A stretch of DNA of 64,000 nucleotides from an uncultured Collinsella sp. (GCA_900541745.1 UQLA01000001.1:124001-188000), one strand, 5' to 3'; shown: positions 1 through 8,567, counted from the first letter of the stretch. The notes: generated by a model not told the origin, from the sequence alone. Numbers and translations: made by a program.

Positions 1-85
1 CTTTAATGGCCTGAAGGTAGATGTTCTTAGAGACCTTGTCGAAGTACGGCTGACCTTTCTCCAAGAACTTAACGATCGATTCCAT
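1..85 (-). CDS. PTS lactose/cellobiose-type EIIC, N-terminal fragment cut by window edge
   Basis: The minus strand encodes 28 codons starting MESIVKFLEKGQPYF and running off the window. They match the first residues of the complete EIICB at 4856-6625 (MEQLIAIIEKGQPFF), so this is the start of a second sugar-transporting membrane EIIC component. An AGAGGAG ribosome-binding site lies just upstream of the ATG. It follows the GH1 gene at 262-1710 on the same strand, which suggests a hydrolase-transporter pair for a phosphorylated beta-galactoside or beta-glucoside. Substrate and domain content beyond the edge cannot be seen. Confidence 0.8.
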   Translation of the reverse strand, partial: MESIVKFLEKGQPYFDKVSKNIYLQAIK

Positions 86-180
86 AGTTCACGCTCCTCT
101 TTGCATGAAATCTTAATGGCATGGACGTTGAAAACCTATATGGTCTCCCGCTTGCTAAAAGCCCGGGTGCAGGCGGGGTC

Positions 181-237
181 GGTCCCAGGGGGAGAGAGGG
201 GAGCGGCTGGGTTTGTATCGCATAGGGCCGCTCCCCT
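181..237 (-). other. intercistronic hairpin
   Basis: A strong GC-rich inverted repeat (GGGAGAGAGGGGAGCGGC paired with GCCGCTCCCCTCTC) lies between the GH1 gene and the EIIC start. No T-run follows on the minus strand, so it is more likely an mRNA processing, stability or attenuation structure than a full terminator. Confidence 0.4.
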
Positions 238-261
238 CTCGGGGGAAAGCGAGGCGATGCG

Positions 262-1710
262 CTACTGCGCGTCCGCCATAGTGTCGGCGAGCTCCTTGTA
301 CCAGAGTGCCGACTGCTTGATGTAGCGTTTTTGCGTGTCGAAGTCGATGTAGAACAGGCCGTAGCGCTTGTTATAGCCGTTGGCCCACGAGAACTGGTCC
401 TGCAGGCTCCAGATAAAGTAGCCCTGGACGTCGACGCCCTCGGCGCGCGCCCGGAGCACCTTCTCCATGTGCTGGTCGACAAAGTCGATGCGCTCGGGAT
501 CGGCGACGATGCCGTTTGCGTCGGGCTCGGGGTCCTTGTGGCCCAGGCCGTTTTCGGTGATATAGATGACGGGGAGGTTGGGATAGGTGGCGCTGATGTG
601 CTTGAGCGTGTCGTAGAGGCCTTGCGGGTAGATGAGCCAATCCCAGTCGGTGGTGGGGATACCCGGCATATCGACCTGCTGCCCGACGCCCTTAAACTTA
701 AAGCACGAGGTGCCCTTGTCTCCGGTGCCGTTAAAGCTGTTGGTGGACTCGCCATCGTAGGCGGCGATAAACGCCGACTGATAGTAGTTGAGGCCGAACA
801 TATCGTTGCGGGGCGCCGCCTTGGCGAGCTCCTCCATGTCGCTGTCCTCAACCGTAAGCGTGGCGTTGTTGGCACGCAGAATCTCGTTGATGAGTGAGAG
901 GGTGCGCGCGGAGTAGTGACCCAGGAAGGCGCCGTCCATGATGAAGTCGGTGTAGAAGGCGTTGTACAGGTCGGCGGCGTGCTGGTCGGCGGGCGAGTCT
1001 GTGGCAGGATATGCCGGCGTCAGGACGTTGACCATGCCAATGCGTCCGCCCAGGTGCTCGGTCTCGTCAAGATCCTTATACAGGTTGACGGCGCGGGCGT
1101 GGGCAACGAGCTCGTTGTGCTGGCTCTGGATGCCGCTCGTCACATCAAAGTGATGGTTGGGCGGGAAGTTGCCTTGGATGTATTGGGAGTGCGAGAGGCT
1201 GATGAGCTCGTTGATGGTGAACCAATTCTTGACCTCGCGGAACTCGCGGAAGCAGAACTCGGCATAGCGCACATAGGCGTCGACGGTCTTGCGGTTGAGC
1301 CAGTCGCCCTGGTTGAACAGGGCGGCGGGGGAGTCAAAGTGATGCAGGGACACATAGGGCTCGACGCCATACTTTTTGCAGCAGGCGAACAGCTCGTGGT
1401 AGTGCTTAACGCCCTCGGCGAGGGGCTCGGCATCGTCGCCGTTGGGGAAGATGCGGGTCCAGGCGATGGACACACGGATGGCGTTGAGTCCATGCTCGGC
1501 AGAAAGGCGGATATCCTCCTCGTAGCGGTTGTAGAAATCACTGGCCGGGTCGGGCAAAAAGCGACCCTGGGCGACAAGGTAATCGTCCCACATGGTCTTA
1601 CCCTTGCCTGCCACCTTCGTGGAACCTTCCGTTTGGTACGCGGCGGTTGCGGCGCCCCAAACAAAGCCCTTCGGCAGCTGCTGTACGCGGTTTAGCAAAG
1701 ACATATGCAT
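262..1710 (-). CDS. lacG: 6-phospho-beta-galactosidase (GH1, LacG type)
   Basis: A 482-residue cytoplasmic glycosidase that would hydrolyse a phosphorylated disaccharide such as lactose-6-phosphate after PTS uptake. GH1 landmarks are visible: acid/base Glu168 in FTINE, nucleophile Glu386 in YITENG, and the phosphate-binding set Ser441, Lys448 and Tyr450 in FSWANGYNKRYG that marks 6-phospho-glycosidases. Early GKGKTMWDDYL is typical of LacG. A GAGAGGG ribosome-binding site precedes two ATGs (1710 and 1704), and either may be used. It is divergent from a LacI gene with shared operators between them. Specificity for 6-phospho-galactose over 6-phospho-glucose is inferred from similarity and context. 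A paralogue lies at 3350-4789. Confidence 0.85.
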   Translation of the reverse strand: MHMSLLNRVQQLPKGFVWGAATAAYQTEGSTKVAGKGKTMWDDYLVAQGRFLPDPASDFYNRYEEDIRLSAEHGLNAIRVSIAWTRIFPNGDDAEPLAEGVKHYHELFACCKKYGVEPYVSLHHFDSPAALFNQGDWLNRKTVDAYVRYAEFCFREFREVKNWFTINELISLSHSQYIQGNFPPNHHFDVTSGIQSQHNELVAHARAVNLYKDLDETEHLGGRIGMVNVLTPAYPATDSPADQHAADLYNAFYTDFIMDGAFLGHYSARTLSLINEILRANNATLTVEDSDMEELAKAAPRNDMFGLNYYQSAFIAAYDGESTNSFNGTGDKGTSCFKFKGVGQQVDMPGIPTTDWDWLIYPQGLYDTLKHISATYPNLPVIYITENGLGHKDPEPDANGIVADPERIDFVDQHMEKVLRARAEGVDVQGYFIWSLQDQFSWANGYNKRYGLFYIDFDTQKRYIKQSALWYKELADTMADAQ

Positions 1711-1824
1711 ACACCCTCTCGTCTCGCTGTTCGATATTGTGCGTTTGCGCTCAGGAGGCTCCTTGGTTAGCGTTCAGCGGTGAAAAAGCCCGATAAACAC
1801 TATCTTAAAATGATTAGAACCAAA

Positions 1825-1862
1825 ATGAGCACGTGAACATTTGACAATGAGCACGTTAACAT
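1825..1862. promoter_or_regulatory. tandem LacI operators on the lacG promoter side
   Basis: ATGAGCACGTGAACAT (1825-1840) and ATGAGCACGTTAACAT (1847-1862) repeat exactly 22 bp apart, two helical turns, upstream of lacG. The same sequence recurs at 1979 and, with one base changed, three times at the galK locus. The central ACGTTAAC and the position beside a lacI gene indicate a LacI-family operator. Confidence 0.65.
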
Positions 1863-1937
1863 CCGGCTGGGATGTATAGAAACAAAACAACTTCAAACAT
1901 CCTCGAACGGTTGTATTTGTTCGGTAAGCGGTTTTGA

Positions 1938-1994
1938 TTGACAGAAGTTTTCATGTTGTGGTATATGGCTCGGGTATCATGAGCACGTTATCGA
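1938..1994 (+). promoter_or_regulatory. lacI promoter with overlapping operator
   Basis: A TTGACA -35 box (1938) and a TATATG -10 box (1962), 18 bp apart, precede the LacI gene. A third operator copy, ATGAGCACGTTATCGA (1979-1994), lies just downstream of the -10 box, so the regulator probably represses itself. Confidence 0.6.
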
Positions 1995-2045
1995 TGTATG
2001 TACGATGCGCCATGGGCGCGGGGAATAGTTGGGAAGCAGGTTAGC

Positions 2046-3083
2046 GTGGAAGGCATGGCTCAGCAGACAAGGAATGGTCATTCGGCGAGCGCGGCAGAGG
2101 TTGCGGCGCTCGCTGGCGTGAGCCGCCAGACTGTGTCTCGCGTGGTCAACGGTATGCCCAACGTGACGGAAAAGACGCGCAAGCGTGTGCTGGCCGCCAT
2201 GGAAGAGCTGGGCTTTCGTCCCAATTTTGCTGGAGCGGCGTTGCGCGGCGGGTCGTATCGTTCTATTGGCCTGTGCATGTACAACATCACACGTGTCGGT
2301 AACCTGGCGACGCTCGAGGGTATCATGCAAGCGGCGCGCGAGCACGATTTTGCCGTCACTATGATCGAGATGGGCGGCGACAAGCCCTATACACTTGCCG
2401 ATGCCTCGCGCCGCATGGTCGAGCGACCCGTCGACGGCATGATTCTCAACATGAACCGCATGGCTCCCGATTTTGAGGAGTTTGTTCCCCAGCCGGGAGT
2501 GCGAACGGTCATCCTGTCCATGTATGCGCATCCGCGCTGCACGACGATCGACTCCGACCAGTATGGTTCGTGCGAGCTGTTGACCAATTATCTGCTGGAA
2601 CATGGTCACTCGAATATGCGGTTTGTGGCGGGTCCGGAAAACTCGATTTCCTCGCGTTTTCGTGAGGCCGGTTGGCGCGATACGCTGGGTCGTGCTCATG
2701 TCGATGCCGCTCCGATGCTGCGTGGCGATTGGAGTGCGGACAGTGGGTACGCCATGGGCGAGCGGATTGCGGCCGAGGTGCTTGCCGGCGGGTCGCAGGC
2801 GCCGACTGCCGTGCTTGCGGCAAATGACCAGATGGCGCTGGGCGTTATCGCCGCGCTCGAGAACGCGGGCCTGTCCGTGCCCGACGACGTGAGCGTGGTT
2901 GGTATCGACGACGCACTCGAGGGACTTGTTCCTCACAATCGACTGACGACGCTGCGATTTGATTTGCGCGGTGTCGGTAAGCTTGCGTTTGAGGCGGCGA
3001 TTGGAGAGAGCTCGTCTATCGAGGCGATTCATGTGCCGAGTACGCTGGTCGAACGCTCGACTGTTAGGGACATACGGGGTTAG
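2046..3083 (+). CDS. LacI-family transcriptional repressor (lacG locus)
   Basis: A repressor of about 345 residues with an N-terminal LacI helix-turn-helix (AEVAALAGVSRQTVSRVVNG), the hinge (MEELGFRPNFAGAALR) and a periplasmic-binding-protein-like effector domain ending in VSVVGIDDALEGLVPHNRLTT. GTG at 2046 has an AGCAGG sequence 5 nt upstream. ATG at 2055 is too close to its purine run, and ATG 1998 has no visible ribosome-binding site. It is divergent from lacG with matching operators on both sides, so it likely controls that operon and itself, responding to a sugar phosphate (inferred). Its HTH resembles that of the galK-linked LacI at 18451, which has the same operators. Confidence 0.85.
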   Translation: MEGMAQQTRNGHSASAAEVAALAGVSRQTVSRVVNGMPNVTEKTRKRVLAAMEELGFRPNFAGAALRGGSYRSIGLCMYNITRVGNLATLEGIMQAAREHDFAVTMIEMGGDKPYTLADASRRMVERPVDGMILNMNRMAPDFEEFVPQPGVRTVILSMYAHPRCTTIDSDQYGSCELLTNYLLEHGHSNMRFVAGPENSISSRFREAGWRDTLGRAHVDAAPMLRGDWSADSGYAMGERIAAEVLAGGSQAPTAVLAANDQMALGVIAALENAGLSVPDDVSVVGIDDALEGLVPHNRLTTLRFDLRGVGKLAFEAAIGESSSIEAIHVPSTLVERSTVRDIRG

Positions 3084-3090
3084 GTCCTAC

Positions 3091-3241
3091 TCCGTTTGTC
3101 TCGATTTGTAACAGGTAGACGGTCAAAAGCGGGCTACGTGTTACAGATTTAGATTCTTCGGAAAGAGCAATCCTGTTCGTCTCAATCTGTAACAGCTAGG
3201 ACCGAAAAACTTGGCTAGATGTTACAGATCGAGACAAACGG
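3091..3241. repeat. two tandem palindromic repeat units
   Basis: Two head-to-tail palindromes occupy the gap between convergent genes. In each, a TCTCGATTTGTAACA-type arm (3099 and 3180) is mirrored by TGTTACAGATCGAGA (3139 and 3220) around a loop of about 25 bases. The outermost arms CCGTTTGTCTCGATTTG and its mirror (ending 3241) also pair. Loop sequences differ (GGTAGACGG..., GCTAGGACC...), while the arms are conserved, as in a REP/BIME-like element. Confidence 0.7.
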
Positions 3242-3251
3242 CCCCCAGGCC

Positions 3252-3303
3252 GAACAAAAACAAAAGACCGAGGGCGGCGCGCCGTGTGACGTGCCGCCCC
3301 CGG
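3252..3303 (-). terminator. terminator of the lacE-lacG operon
   Basis: On the minus strand a CCGGGGGCGGCACG...GCCGCCCTCGG hairpin (3303-3268) is followed by TCTTTTGTTTTTG (to 3252). That is the form of an intrinsic terminator 50 bp after the GH1 stop codon. Confidence 0.7.
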
Positions 3304-3349
3304 CTGAGAAATGGGGACAGGTTATGTGGGCAGGCGACCCCGCCAGCCG

Positions 3350-4789
3350 CTAGTCCAGACGACGGGTCTGCGCCACGTGTTTATACCAGTATGCGCTTGC
3401 CTTGGGCGTGCGCTTCTGGGTTTCAAAGTCAACGTAGAAGAAGCCATAGCGCTTGTTGTAGCCATTGGTCCAGGAAAACTGATCCTGCAGGCTCCACAGG
3501 AAGTAGCCGCCCACGTTGACGCCCACCTCCATGGCCTTGAGCAACCAGCGCAGGTGCTGCTCGATGTAGTCGATGCGCGGCTGGTCGTCCACAAAACCGT
3601 CCTTGTAGGGGTCCTTGTAGCCCATGCCGTTCTCGGTGATGAAGATCTGCTTGTAGTTGGGGTAGCGCTGCTTAATGTAGACGAGCAGATCGAACAGACC
3701 CTCGGGATAGATGATCCAGTCCCAGTCGGTGGTGGGGATGCCAGGCTTGTTCACGTGCTCGCCAATGCCCTTGACGCGCCAGCGGCCGGTGCCCTTCTCG
3801 CCCGTACCGTTGTGGTGCAGGTCGTTCTCGCCATCGTAAGCCTTGAGGAAGCGGCACTGGTAGTTGTTAACGCCCAGGTAGTCGTTGTAGAGCGCGGCCT
3901 CGCGCATGATCTCGAGGTCCTCATCCGGGATCTCGATGGTGCCGCCCGAGACGGCAGCCAGGCGGTTAGCGCACTCGAGCGTATCGGGCGCATAGTCGCC
4001 GCGGAAGGTGGCGTCGAGCAAAAACTGGTTCTGCAGCACGTGCTCGTTGTTGGCGGCTTTGATGTCGGCGGGGTCGTTCTCGTTGAGCGGATACTTAAAC
4101 TCCAGCGACTGGATGACGCCGATCTTGCCCTTAAAACCGCCGTTGTGGAAGGCAAGTACTGCCTTGGCGTGGGCGAGCATCATGTTGTGCTCGCACTGGA
4201 AGGCCTCGGCCAGATGCGCCTTAACACCACCGGGGAAGGTGCCCTCGATGTAGGTGTTGGAGGCGTCGGCCCAGATCTCGTTAAAGGTGAACCAGTAGGT
4301 CACCTGGTCGGCGTACTCCTTAAAGCAGAAGGTGGCAAAGTCCACAAAGGCGTCGATGGTCTCGCGGTTGAGGAAGTCGCCCTTCTCAAAGAGGGGCAGC
4401 GGTGTATCGAAGTGATGCAGCGTGACAAACGGCTCAACGTGGTGCTTGTGGCACTCGGCGAAGAGGTCGTGGTAGAACTGGACACCCTCGGGGTTGATTT
4501 CGCCGGTACCGTTGGGGAAGATGCGGCTCCAGGCGATGGAGAGGCGGATGCCGTTGATACCGAACTCCTCGCACAGCTCCAAGTCGACGGGGTACTGGTT
4601 GTAGAAGTCCGAAGCGGGATCGGGGGAGAAGCGCCCCTGGGCCTCCAGGAAGTCGTCCCAGGCAACCTTGCCCTTACCGTGAGTGCGGGTCTCACCCTCT
4701 ACCTGGTAGGCAGCGGTAGCACCGCCAAAGACAAAGTCCTCGGGAAACTGCGCAGGCGGGTTGGTGACGCTAGCAGGGTTAACGGACAT
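3350..4789 (-). CDS. lacG: 6-phospho-beta-galactosidase (GH1), second copy
   Basis: A 479-residue GH1 phospho-glycosidase and paralogue of the enzyme at 262-1710. Visible residues are acid/base Glu171 in WFTFNE, nucleophile Glu386 in FITENG, and the phosphate site Ser439, Lys446, Tyr448 in FSWTNGYNKRYG. It sits 66 bp downstream of lactose EIICB on the same strand, making an EIICB-LacG operon like the lacEG pair of Gram-positive lactose loci. The upstream hairpin at 4813-4846 and a weak ribosome-binding site suggest its expression may be set separately from EIICB. The likely substrate is lactose-6-phosphate, with another phosphorylated beta-galactoside possible. Confidence 0.85.
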   Translation of the reverse strand: MSVNPASVTNPPAQFPEDFVFGGATAAYQVEGETRTHGKGKVAWDDFLEAQGRFSPDPASDFYNQYPVDLELCEEFGINGIRLSIAWSRIFPNGTGEINPEGVQFYHDLFAECHKHHVEPFVTLHHFDTPLPLFEKGDFLNRETIDAFVDFATFCFKEYADQVTYWFTFNEIWADASNTYIEGTFPGGVKAHLAEAFQCEHNMMLAHAKAVLAFHNGGFKGKIGVIQSLEFKYPLNENDPADIKAANNEHVLQNQFLLDATFRGDYAPDTLECANRLAAVSGGTIEIPDEDLEIMREAALYNDYLGVNNYQCRFLKAYDGENDLHHNGTGEKGTGRWRVKGIGEHVNKPGIPTTDWDWIIYPEGLFDLLVYIKQRYPNYKQIFITENGMGYKDPYKDGFVDDQPRIDYIEQHLRWLLKAMEVGVNVGGYFLWSLQDQFSWTNGYNKRYGFFYVDFETQKRTPKASAYWYKHVAQTRRLD

Positions 4790-4812
4790 GATGATCCAAT
4801 CGTCTAAATCGA

Positions 4813-4846
4813 AGGGCCAGCCGGTCTTGGATGGTCGGCTGGCCCT
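4813..4846 (-). other. hairpin between lacE and lacG
   Basis: A 34-bp element forms a stem of AGGGCCAGCC with its complement around a short loop, in the 66-bp gap between EIICB and LacG. No T-run follows it, so it is probably a transcript-stabilising or segmental-decay structure. Confidence 0.5.
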
Positions 4847-4855
4847 AAGCGTTAC

Positions 4856-6625
4856 TTACTTCGAAAGCTGTTCACTCACGAAGGCGAGAGACTTGTCGCC
4901 GTTCTGGGAGAGCTCGATGTACTGCTTGCCACGGCAGGCGACGCACTTGTTGCCCACGCGCTCGCAGTCCTTCTGCAGGTCGGCCAGATAGCTTGCGGCC
5001 TGCGGGGCCAGGACGACCAGATCGAAGTCGGGGAGCATGTCCACGTGGTTGCCATAGGCCTCGGCAGCGGTCTCAAGATTGATGCCGCGCTCCTTGGCGG
5101 CCTTGGCCAGCGCGTTGGCGAGCAGGCCCGAGGTTCCGCCACCCTGGCAGAGCACGAGTACGCGCTTGCCGTTGAGGTCGCTGGCGGTCGTTGCCTCAGT
5201 GGCGACAGCGGCGGGAGCGACGTCGGACTTCACGGCCTCGGCAGCAGCACCGGCGGCAACGCTCTTGGCGTCAGCCTTGCCCTGGAAGGCATCGTTGAGC
5301 TTGGCGGCCTTCTCGGCGTTCTTCGCGGCGAGCTCCTCCTCGGAAATCTCGGCCTCCTCGGCGCACTTCTGGGCGTCATAGGCACGGAAGAACGGATAGT
5401 ACAGGACAAAGTCGACGACCAGGATAAGGGCGAGCATCACAAAGGCGAGCGGCTGGAAGCCCAGGCCCATGATGGTGCCGATGGGGCCGGGGACGGTCCA
5501 GGGCAGGGTGTACATAAAGCCGTTCATGCCCAAGAAGTCGATAAAGATCTTGAGGATCCAGATGTTGGCGATCGGGGCAAAGACAAACGGGACAAAGAAG
5601 ACGGGGTTGAGCACGATGGGCGCGGCGAACAGCAGCGGCTCGTTGACGGCAAAGCACACGGGGACGATAGCTGCCTTACCGACGGCGCGCATCTCCTGAG
5701 ACTTTGCCAGGAAGCAGAACATAAAGACCAGGACGAGCGTGGCGCCGGTGCCGCCCATGCAGACGACGAAGTACTGGGCACCCTGGGTCAGGACAGCAGA
5801 AGCGTGCTGACCAGCCTGGAACGCAGCCAGGTTGTCGGTCATGTTGGCAACGAGGGCGGCGGCGATGGCGGGCTCGACGATTGAGGGGCCGTGGACGCCC
5901 ACGAACCAGAACAGGCTCATGGCGCCGTAGATCACAGCGAGGCCGATGTAGCCATCGGCAGCGGTGAACAGGGGCTGGAATACCTGGATGACGCCTTGGG
6001 CAAAGCAGAAGCCAAAAGCAGCGCGGAAGACGATGTCAAAGACCCAAAAGACGGTGATGCAGACGGAGAAGGGGATGATGTCCTTAAAGGTCTGCGAGAT
6101 GTTGGGCGGAACCTGCTCGGGCATCTTGACGGTGATGTTGCGCTTAATGAAGAACTTGTAGATGATGCCAGTCACAAACGCAGCGATGAAAGCGGTTAGC
6201 AGGCCCTTGGAACCAAGGTAGGTGGTGTTGAAACCGCTGGCGGCGTCCGTGGCGATCGTGTCGCTCGAAAGGAGCAAGAAGCCGATGATGGCCGCGCACA
6301 TGCACGAGATGAAGTTGATCTGGTTGTTCTTGGGCAGATCGCGGTTTTGAGCGTCGGCGAAGTGCTTGGCCGTGGTGGCGGCGCAGGCGATGGCCAGGAT
6401 GCCCATGGAGTAGTTGTAGCACTTCCACAGGGCGTTGTTGATGTCATCGGGCCAGTAGAAACCCCAGATGTTGGGGACCGAGGCTACCAGGCAGAAGATG
6501 GACGAGAAGATGATGATGGGGATGACGGAGATAAAGCCGTCGCGGATCGCCTTGAGGTACTTGTTGCGCGCGATCGCGTTGAAAAAGGGCTGGCCCTTTT
6601 CGATGATGGCGATGAGTTGCTCCAT
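4856..6625 (-). CDS. lacE: PTS lactose-specific EIICB
   Basis: A 589-residue membrane permease and phosphotransferase that imports and phosphorylates lactose with LacF. The EIIC domain fills about residues 1-435 with many hydrophobic segments. An Ala/Glu-rich linker follows (about 440-480), then EIIB with its phospho-cysteine Cys493 in VLVLCQGGGTSG. Length and order match LacE of firmicutes (about 570). The partner EIIA is the separate gene at 8202-8540 across the divergent LacI. It is first in an operon with the GH1 gene at 3350. Three operator copies lie between it and the LacI gene. Confidence 0.92.
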   Translation of the reverse strand: MEQLIAIIEKGQPFFNAIARNKYLKAIRDGFISVIPIIIFSSIFCLVASVPNIWGFYWPDDINNALWKCYNYSMGILAIACAATTAKHFADAQNRDLPKNNQINFISCMCAAIIGFLLLSSDTIATDAASGFNTTYLGSKGLLTAFIAAFVTGIIYKFFIKRNITVKMPEQVPPNISQTFKDIIPFSVCITVFWVFDIVFRAAFGFCFAQGVIQVFQPLFTAADGYIGLAVIYGAMSLFWFVGVHGPSIVEPAIAAALVANMTDNLAAFQAGQHASAVLTQGAQYFVVCMGGTGATLVLVFMFCFLAKSQEMRAVGKAAIVPVCFAVNEPLLFAAPIVLNPVFFVPFVFAPIANIWILKIFIDFLGMNGFMYTLPWTVPGPIGTIMGLGFQPLAFVMLALILVVDFVLYYPFFRAYDAQKCAEEAEISEEELAAKNAEKAAKLNDAFQGKADAKSVAAGAAAEAVKSDVAPAAVATEATTASDLNGKRVLVLCQGGGTSGLLANALAKAAKERGINLETAAEAYGNHVDMLPDFDLVVLAPQAASYLADLQKDCERVGNKCVACRGKQYIELSQNGDKSLAFVSEQLSK

Positions 6626-6684
6626 GCAATGCTCCTAAGAGTCGGTGGGTTAGCAACGATGGTAGCTTTTGACGTTCGGTTGCC

Positions 6685-6706
6685 AAAATGTTGACGTTGC
6701 CATTTT
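6685..6706. promoter_or_regulatory. LacI operator, lacE proximal
   Basis: The 18-bp core AATGTTGACGTTGCCATT (6687-6704) is the reverse complement, with one change, of the site at 6807. AAAATG and CATTTT arms flank it. It lies 60-80 bp upstream of the lacE start. Confidence 0.65.
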
Positions 6707-6806
6707 GTGACACATAAAAAGAAGCGAACCGGTGGTTCCTGTGCCTGCGAACCGTCGATTCCTTACGCGTAAACGTTTGAGCCGCCCGGTGGCTCTGTGT
6801 TTGCAC

Positions 6807-6824
6807 AATGGCAACGTTAACATT
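6807..6824. promoter_or_regulatory. LacI operator, middle copy
   Basis: AATGGCAACGTTAACATT is a partial palindrome with AATG/CATT ends. It differs from the lacG/galK operators only around positions 5-7 (GCA in place of AGC). Its centre is 120 bp from the lacE-proximal site, a spacing that would allow DNA looping. Confidence 0.65.
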
Positions 6825-6858
6825 TGGGCGCCAAAAGCCGTTCGGGGAAGCAAAAATG

Positions 6859-6874
6859 TCGGTGAACGGTAGGT
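6859..6874. promoter_or_regulatory. GTGAACGGTA motif
   Basis: TCGGTGAACGGTAGGT is one of at least eight occurrences of this motif in intergenic regions of the window (also 8048, 8068, 9964, 18285, 29042, 54267, 58305). The regulator is unknown. Confidence 0.4.
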
Positions 6875-6951
6875 TTTGGGTGGTGAGCGTATGGTGGGGG
6901 AGGCGTTAGATATACTTGAAGACGTTTCATTTGACTGCGTAGGGTGCCACC

Positions 6952-6969
6952 AATGGCATCGTTGACATA
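6952..6969. promoter_or_regulatory. LacI operator, autoregulatory copy
   Basis: AATGGCATCGTTGACATA lies 14 bp before the LacI start codon and matches the two other copies in this gap. Its position suggests that the repressor limits its own synthesis. Confidence 0.55.
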
Positions 6970-6982
6970 GAAAGATCGACCT

Positions 6983-7987
6983 ATGGCCGCTGTTAAAAAA
7001 TCGGTATCCGTCAAAGACGTGGCGCGCCTCGCGGGCGTCTCGGAGCAGACGGTCTCGCGCACCGTGCACGATTCGCCCAGTGTGCGCCCCGAGACCAAGG
7101 AACGCGTGCGTGCCGCCATGCGCGAGCTGGGGTATCGCCCCAATTTTGCCGGTCGATCGCTGCGCCGTGGCAAGTTTAAAACCGTCGGCGTCGCCATGTT
7201 CAACATTACCGGTACCGGCAACCTCGACCGTATGGAGGGCTTTGCCGCCGCGGCCGACAAACATGGCTATGCCATCACCCTCACTAAAGTAGATGGGCAT
7301 CCGTATACCCTCGAGAGCGCATCGTCGCGCATGAGCGCGCTGCCGGTAGACGGCATGGTCGTGATCATGAATCGCATGCCGGCGGACTTTGGCACCTTCG
7401 AGCCGCTGCCCGGCATGCAGACGGTGCTCGTTACGATGCTGGAGCACCCGCTCTGTTCAACGGTCGATAACGACCAGTTCGATTGCTCGCGCCAGGTGGT
7501 CGAGTACTTGCTGGGGCGGGGGCACAAAACCGTGCACTTTATCTCGTGTCCCGAGCGCTCGCTTTCGGGCATGCGGCGCGAGGAAGGCTGGCGCGAGACA
7601 TTGCGCGCGCATGGAATTGAGCCGCCGCGACTCGTCCGTGGGGATTGGACGGCACAGAGCGGATATGCTGCCGGTCAGGCTCTGGCGGAAGATCCGACCT
7701 GTACGGCCATTTATGCTTCCAACGATGCCATGGCATACGGCTGCATTCGCGGGCTCGAGTCGTGCGGAAAGCGTGTGCCCGAGGACGTGAGCGTGGTGGG
7801 TGTTGATGACAGCCTGGGCGATATCGTGCCCGACCGTCGCCTGACCACGGTGCGCTTTGACAACAAGCGCGTCGGCATGTGGGCGGTCGACAAGATTGCC
7901 GGCGCCGATGGGGGTGCGTCTGGCGTGGAGCACATGCTGATCCCCGGTGTGCTTGTAGAGGGCGATACGGTGCGCGATTTGTGTTAG
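6983..7987 (+). CDS. LacI-family transcriptional repressor (lacE locus)
   Basis: A 334-residue repressor. The helix-turn-helix KDVARLAGVSEQTVSRTVHD is followed by the hinge MRELGYRPNFAGRSLRRG and a sugar-binding-like core with VSVVGVDDSLGDIVPDRRLTT. It is divergent from lacE-lacG and has three matching 18-bp operators in the intervening gap. Its recognition helix (EQTVSRTVH) differs from the lacG/galK repressors (QTVSRV.NG), which fits the altered operator half-site. It probably represses lactose PTS genes in the absence of a lactose-derived inducer (inferred). The ATG is preceded by AAAGATCG. Confidence 0.87.
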   Translation: MAAVKKSVSVKDVARLAGVSEQTVSRTVHDSPSVRPETKERVRAAMRELGYRPNFAGRSLRRGKFKTVGVAMFNITGTGNLDRMEGFAAAADKHGYAITLTKVDGHPYTLESASSRMSALPVDGMVVIMNRMPADFGTFEPLPGMQTVLVTMLEHPLCSTVDNDQFDCSRQVVEYLLGRGHKTVHFISCPERSLSGMRREEGWRETLRAHGIEPPRLVRGDWTAQSGYAAGQALAEDPTCTAIYASNDAMAYGCIRGLESCGKRVPEDVSVVGVDDSLGDIVPDRRLTTVRFDNKRVGMWAVDKIAGADGGASGVEHMLIPGVLVEGDTVRDLC

Positions 7988-8047
7988 GGTGCGGTCCTGT
8001 TTGGGTTGCCGATAATTGTGTTTGATATTGTTCAGATTGGTTTAAAA

Positions 8048-8079
8048 ACCGTTCACGGGCGAAAAGTGACCGTTCATAG
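8048..8079. promoter_or_regulatory. two GTGAACGGTA-type motifs upstream of lacF
   Basis: ACCGTTCACGGG (8048-8059) and GACCGTTCATAG (8068-8079) repeat 20 bp apart in the same orientation in the leader of lacF. They are the reverse complement of the motif seen before other sugar and fermentation genes in the window. Confidence 0.4.
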
Positions 8080-8201
8080 TTCGAAATTACGTTTTGAGCT
8101 GTTCTTTTTTGTTTGAATGTTATTGTTTCTGTCATACACAACGCAGCGCGTATGCCCGGACGCGATGCTCTCCATTGGTTCATATGTGAAAGGAACGCAA
8201 T

Positions 8202-8540
8202 ATGGCAACCAAAGAAGAAATCTCGATGGTTGGATTCGAGATCGTCGCATACGCAGGTGACGCCCAGACCGATCTGCTTGCAGCGCTCGATGCTGCTCGC
8301 GAGGGTGACTTTGAGAAGGCCGAACAGTTGCACAAGGATGCCAGCGATGCGCTCATCGGTGCCCACGACACGCAGACCAAACTGCTTTCGCAGGAGGCCG
8401 GCGGTGGCGAGATGGAGATGACCTTCATCATGGCTCACGCTCAGGATACTCTCATGACCACTATGATCCTGGAGAAGCAGACCCGCTTTACCATCGATGC
8501 CTATAAGCGCATCGCCGAGCTCGAGGCCAAGCTCGCCTAA
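8202..8540 (+). CDS. lacF: PTS lactose-specific EIIA
   Basis: A 112-residue cytoplasmic phosphocarrier that passes phosphate from HPr to LacE. It has the all-helical LacF pattern, with the phospho-histidine His79 in FIMAHAQDTLMTT and a conserved N-terminal GFEIVAYAGDAQTDL. Length matches the family (about 105). GAAAGG stands before the ATG. It is transcribed away from lacE, on the other side of the LacI gene, so the PTS components are made from separate units. An intrinsic terminator follows at 8568-8601. Confidence 0.93.
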   Translation: MATKEEISMVGFEIVAYAGDAQTDLLAALDAAREGDFEKAEQLHKDASDALIGAHDTQTKLLSQEAGGGEMEMTFIMAHAQDTLMTTMILEKQTRFTIDAYKRIAELEAKLA

Positions 8541-8567
8541 CGAGCCCTCACAACCAAGTCCCCTTCC

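Larger units (their letters stand above)
1711..2045. promoter_or_regulatory. divergent control region, lacG / lacI
   Basis: This AT-richer 335-bp gap carries promoters for the flanking divergent genes and three copies of a LacI-type operator, listed separately. No gene is seen in it. A possible minus-strand promoter (TGTTCA, 17 bp, TAATCA) overlaps the left operator. Confidence 0.6.
6626..6982. promoter_or_regulatory. divergent control region, lacE / lacI
   Basis: A 357-bp gap between divergent genes. It contains three copies of an 18-bp operator and one GTGAACGGTA motif (6859-6874), listed separately. No reading frame here looks like a gene. Confidence 0.6.
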
